Origin: an uncultured Ruminococcus sp. | GTDB lineage: Bacteria; Bacillota; Clostridia; Oscillospirales; Ruminococcaceae | DNA length: 5,397 bases | Direction of reading: 5' to 3' | Assembly: GCA_947178195.1 (NCBI GenBank) | Contig: CAMWXM010000200.1 | Coordinates: forward strand, 1-5,397 | Program-made: the position numbers and the translations under genes | In this document: one piece after another, positions 5,119-5,397 of the stretch | Numbering within the stretch: the first letter of the stretch is position 1 | Layout of the letters: each line of letters begins with the position of its first letter | Notes under the pieces: model-generated | Database searches by the model: none | What the model saw: the letters and a program-made list of their open reading frames with translations, nothing else | What the model was told of the DNA's origin: nothing

Positions 5119-5124
5119 CCTCCT
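5119..5124 (-). promoter_or_regulatory. Ribosome binding site deciding the phosphoesterase start
   Basis: AGGAGG on the minus strand, within AAAGGAGG, is a perfect anti-16S match. Its spacing is 8 nt to TTG (5108-5110) but only 2 nt to the nearby in-frame ATG (5114-5116), so TTG is favoured. Confidence 0.75.
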
Positions 5125-5142
5125 TTGTACATCTATAATACC

Positions 5143-5171
5143 ATTTTATCATAAAAATTTAGTTTCGTAAA
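5143..5171 (-). promoter_or_regulatory. Probable promoter of the phosphoesterase gene
   Basis: On the minus strand extended -10 TGA-TAAAAT (hexamer 5143-5148) is 17 bp from a weaker -35, TTTACG (5166-5171, four of six matches). The start near 5136 leaves a very short leader just before AGGAGG. An alternative -10, TATTAT, a few bases downstream has no good -35. Confidence 0.5.
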
Positions 5172-5200
5172 TAATTTTTTTTTATTTTTTTTGAAAATGT
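5172..5200. promoter_or_regulatory. T-rich tract between divergent promoters
   Basis: The 29 bp between the two -35 boxes hold long T runs (nine at 5175-5183 and eight at 5185-5192, split by one A). Such rigid or bent DNA can act as a shared UP-like region for both promoters. Function is inferred from position. Confidence 0.4.
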
Positions 5201-5228
5201 TTGATTTTTCCATAAAAAATGATATAAT
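5201..5228 (+). promoter_or_regulatory. Promoter of the right-edge plus-strand gene
   Basis: -35 TTGATT (5201-5206) and perfect -10 TATAAT (5223-5228), preceded by TGA, are 16 bp apart. The expected start is near 5235, about 70 nt before the ATG at 5306. It is divergent from the phosphoesterase promoter. Confidence 0.75.
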
Positions 5229-5238
5229 ATTAATATAG

Positions 5239-5263
5239 GCAATTGATGCGCAATGCAAATTGC
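5239..5263 (+). other. Possible alternative hairpins in the leader of the plus-strand gene
   Basis: GCAATT (5239-5244) can pair with AATTGC (5258-5263). The same left arm can also pair as GCA-TTG with CAATGC (5251-5256), with one bulged A and a 5-nt loop. The two folds exclude each other. They are short, so chance is a fair explanation. No terminator tail follows. Confidence 0.3.
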
Positions 5264-5305
5264 TTATATAAGTTGTTCTCATAGAAAAAGACGTGGGGTT
5301 ATGCT

Positions 5306-5397
5306 ATGAAAACAACTTCTAATTATTTTAATTACGTGGAGTGCTGTAAGTATGAGTTGTCTGGGAAATTTAATATGGTTTATATGCTGCGGTTTGC
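5306..5397 (+). CDS. 5' end of an unrecognised gene, cut by the window edge
   Basis: An ATG opens 30 codons without a stop to the end of the window (MKTTSNYFNYVECCKYELSG, then KFNMVYMLRF). The start is supported by a strong promoter about 80 bp upstream and a weak GTGGGG ribosome site 7 nt before it. An ATG at 5301 is out of frame and stops after two codons. There is no signal peptide, since the opening is polar and aromatic, with adjacent cysteines at 13-14. Too little is present to name a family. Confidence 0.6.
   Translation, partial: MKTTSNYFNYVECCKYELSGKFNMVYMLRF

Noticed and set aside
5111..5152. Upstream start at 5152 for the phosphoesterase
   Set aside because: It lies upstream of the probable -10 box, has no ribosome site, and adds residues before the usual MIYVTGD opening.
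1..5397. CRISPR array, insertion sequence, phage or defence module
   Set aside because: There is no spaced repeat series, no transposase or integrase and no defence-type protein. The window looks like ordinary chromosome.

Overview
The window is AT-rich, with long A/T tracts, AAGGAG-type ribosome binding sites, two probable TTG starts, two lipoprotein signal peptides and consensus sigma-A promoters. That suggests a low-GC Firmicute. The protein style looks like gut Clostridia (Ruminococcus-like Oscillospiraceae), but this placement is an inference from style, not from a marker gene. Almost everything is on the minus strand. One gene at the right edge is on the plus strand and runs out of the window.

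Layout, left to right. Positions 1-325 hold a tRNA-Ser(GGA) and a tRNA-Leu(GAG), both on the minus strand. Upstream of tRNA-Leu is a near-perfect promoter backed by phased A-tracts, and a terminator-like hairpin lies between the two tRNAs. Positions 411-1635 hold a cation diffusion facilitator (CDF) metal exporter whose intramembrane site is of the N-D/D-D type associated with manganese, plus its likely terminator. Positions 1657-2524 hold a small lipoprotein of unknown function with a charged coiled-coil stalk, its own promoter and a structured leader. Positions 2567-4304 hold an orphan oligopeptide-type solute-binding lipoprotein, started by TTG, with a promoter and a perfect 15-bp palindrome over the predicted transcription start. 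Positions 4398-5171 hold a calcineurin-like metallophosphoesterase, also probably started by TTG. Its stop codon lies inside a 16-bp perfect hairpin. Positions 5172-5397 hold a T-rich divergent promoter region and the first 30 codons of an unrecognised plus-strand gene.

The four complete protein genes do not form an obvious pathway. Each appears to be its own small transcription unit: metal export, peptide or solute capture, an unknown surface lipoprotein and a phosphoesterase. I see no CRISPR array, insertion sequence, phage gene, toxin-antitoxin pair or defence system. The points that most deserve a second look are the long stop-codon hairpin at 4398-4436, the replaced metal-ligand positions in the phosphoesterase, the leader structure of the coiled-coil lipoprotein, and the terminator between the two tRNAs.
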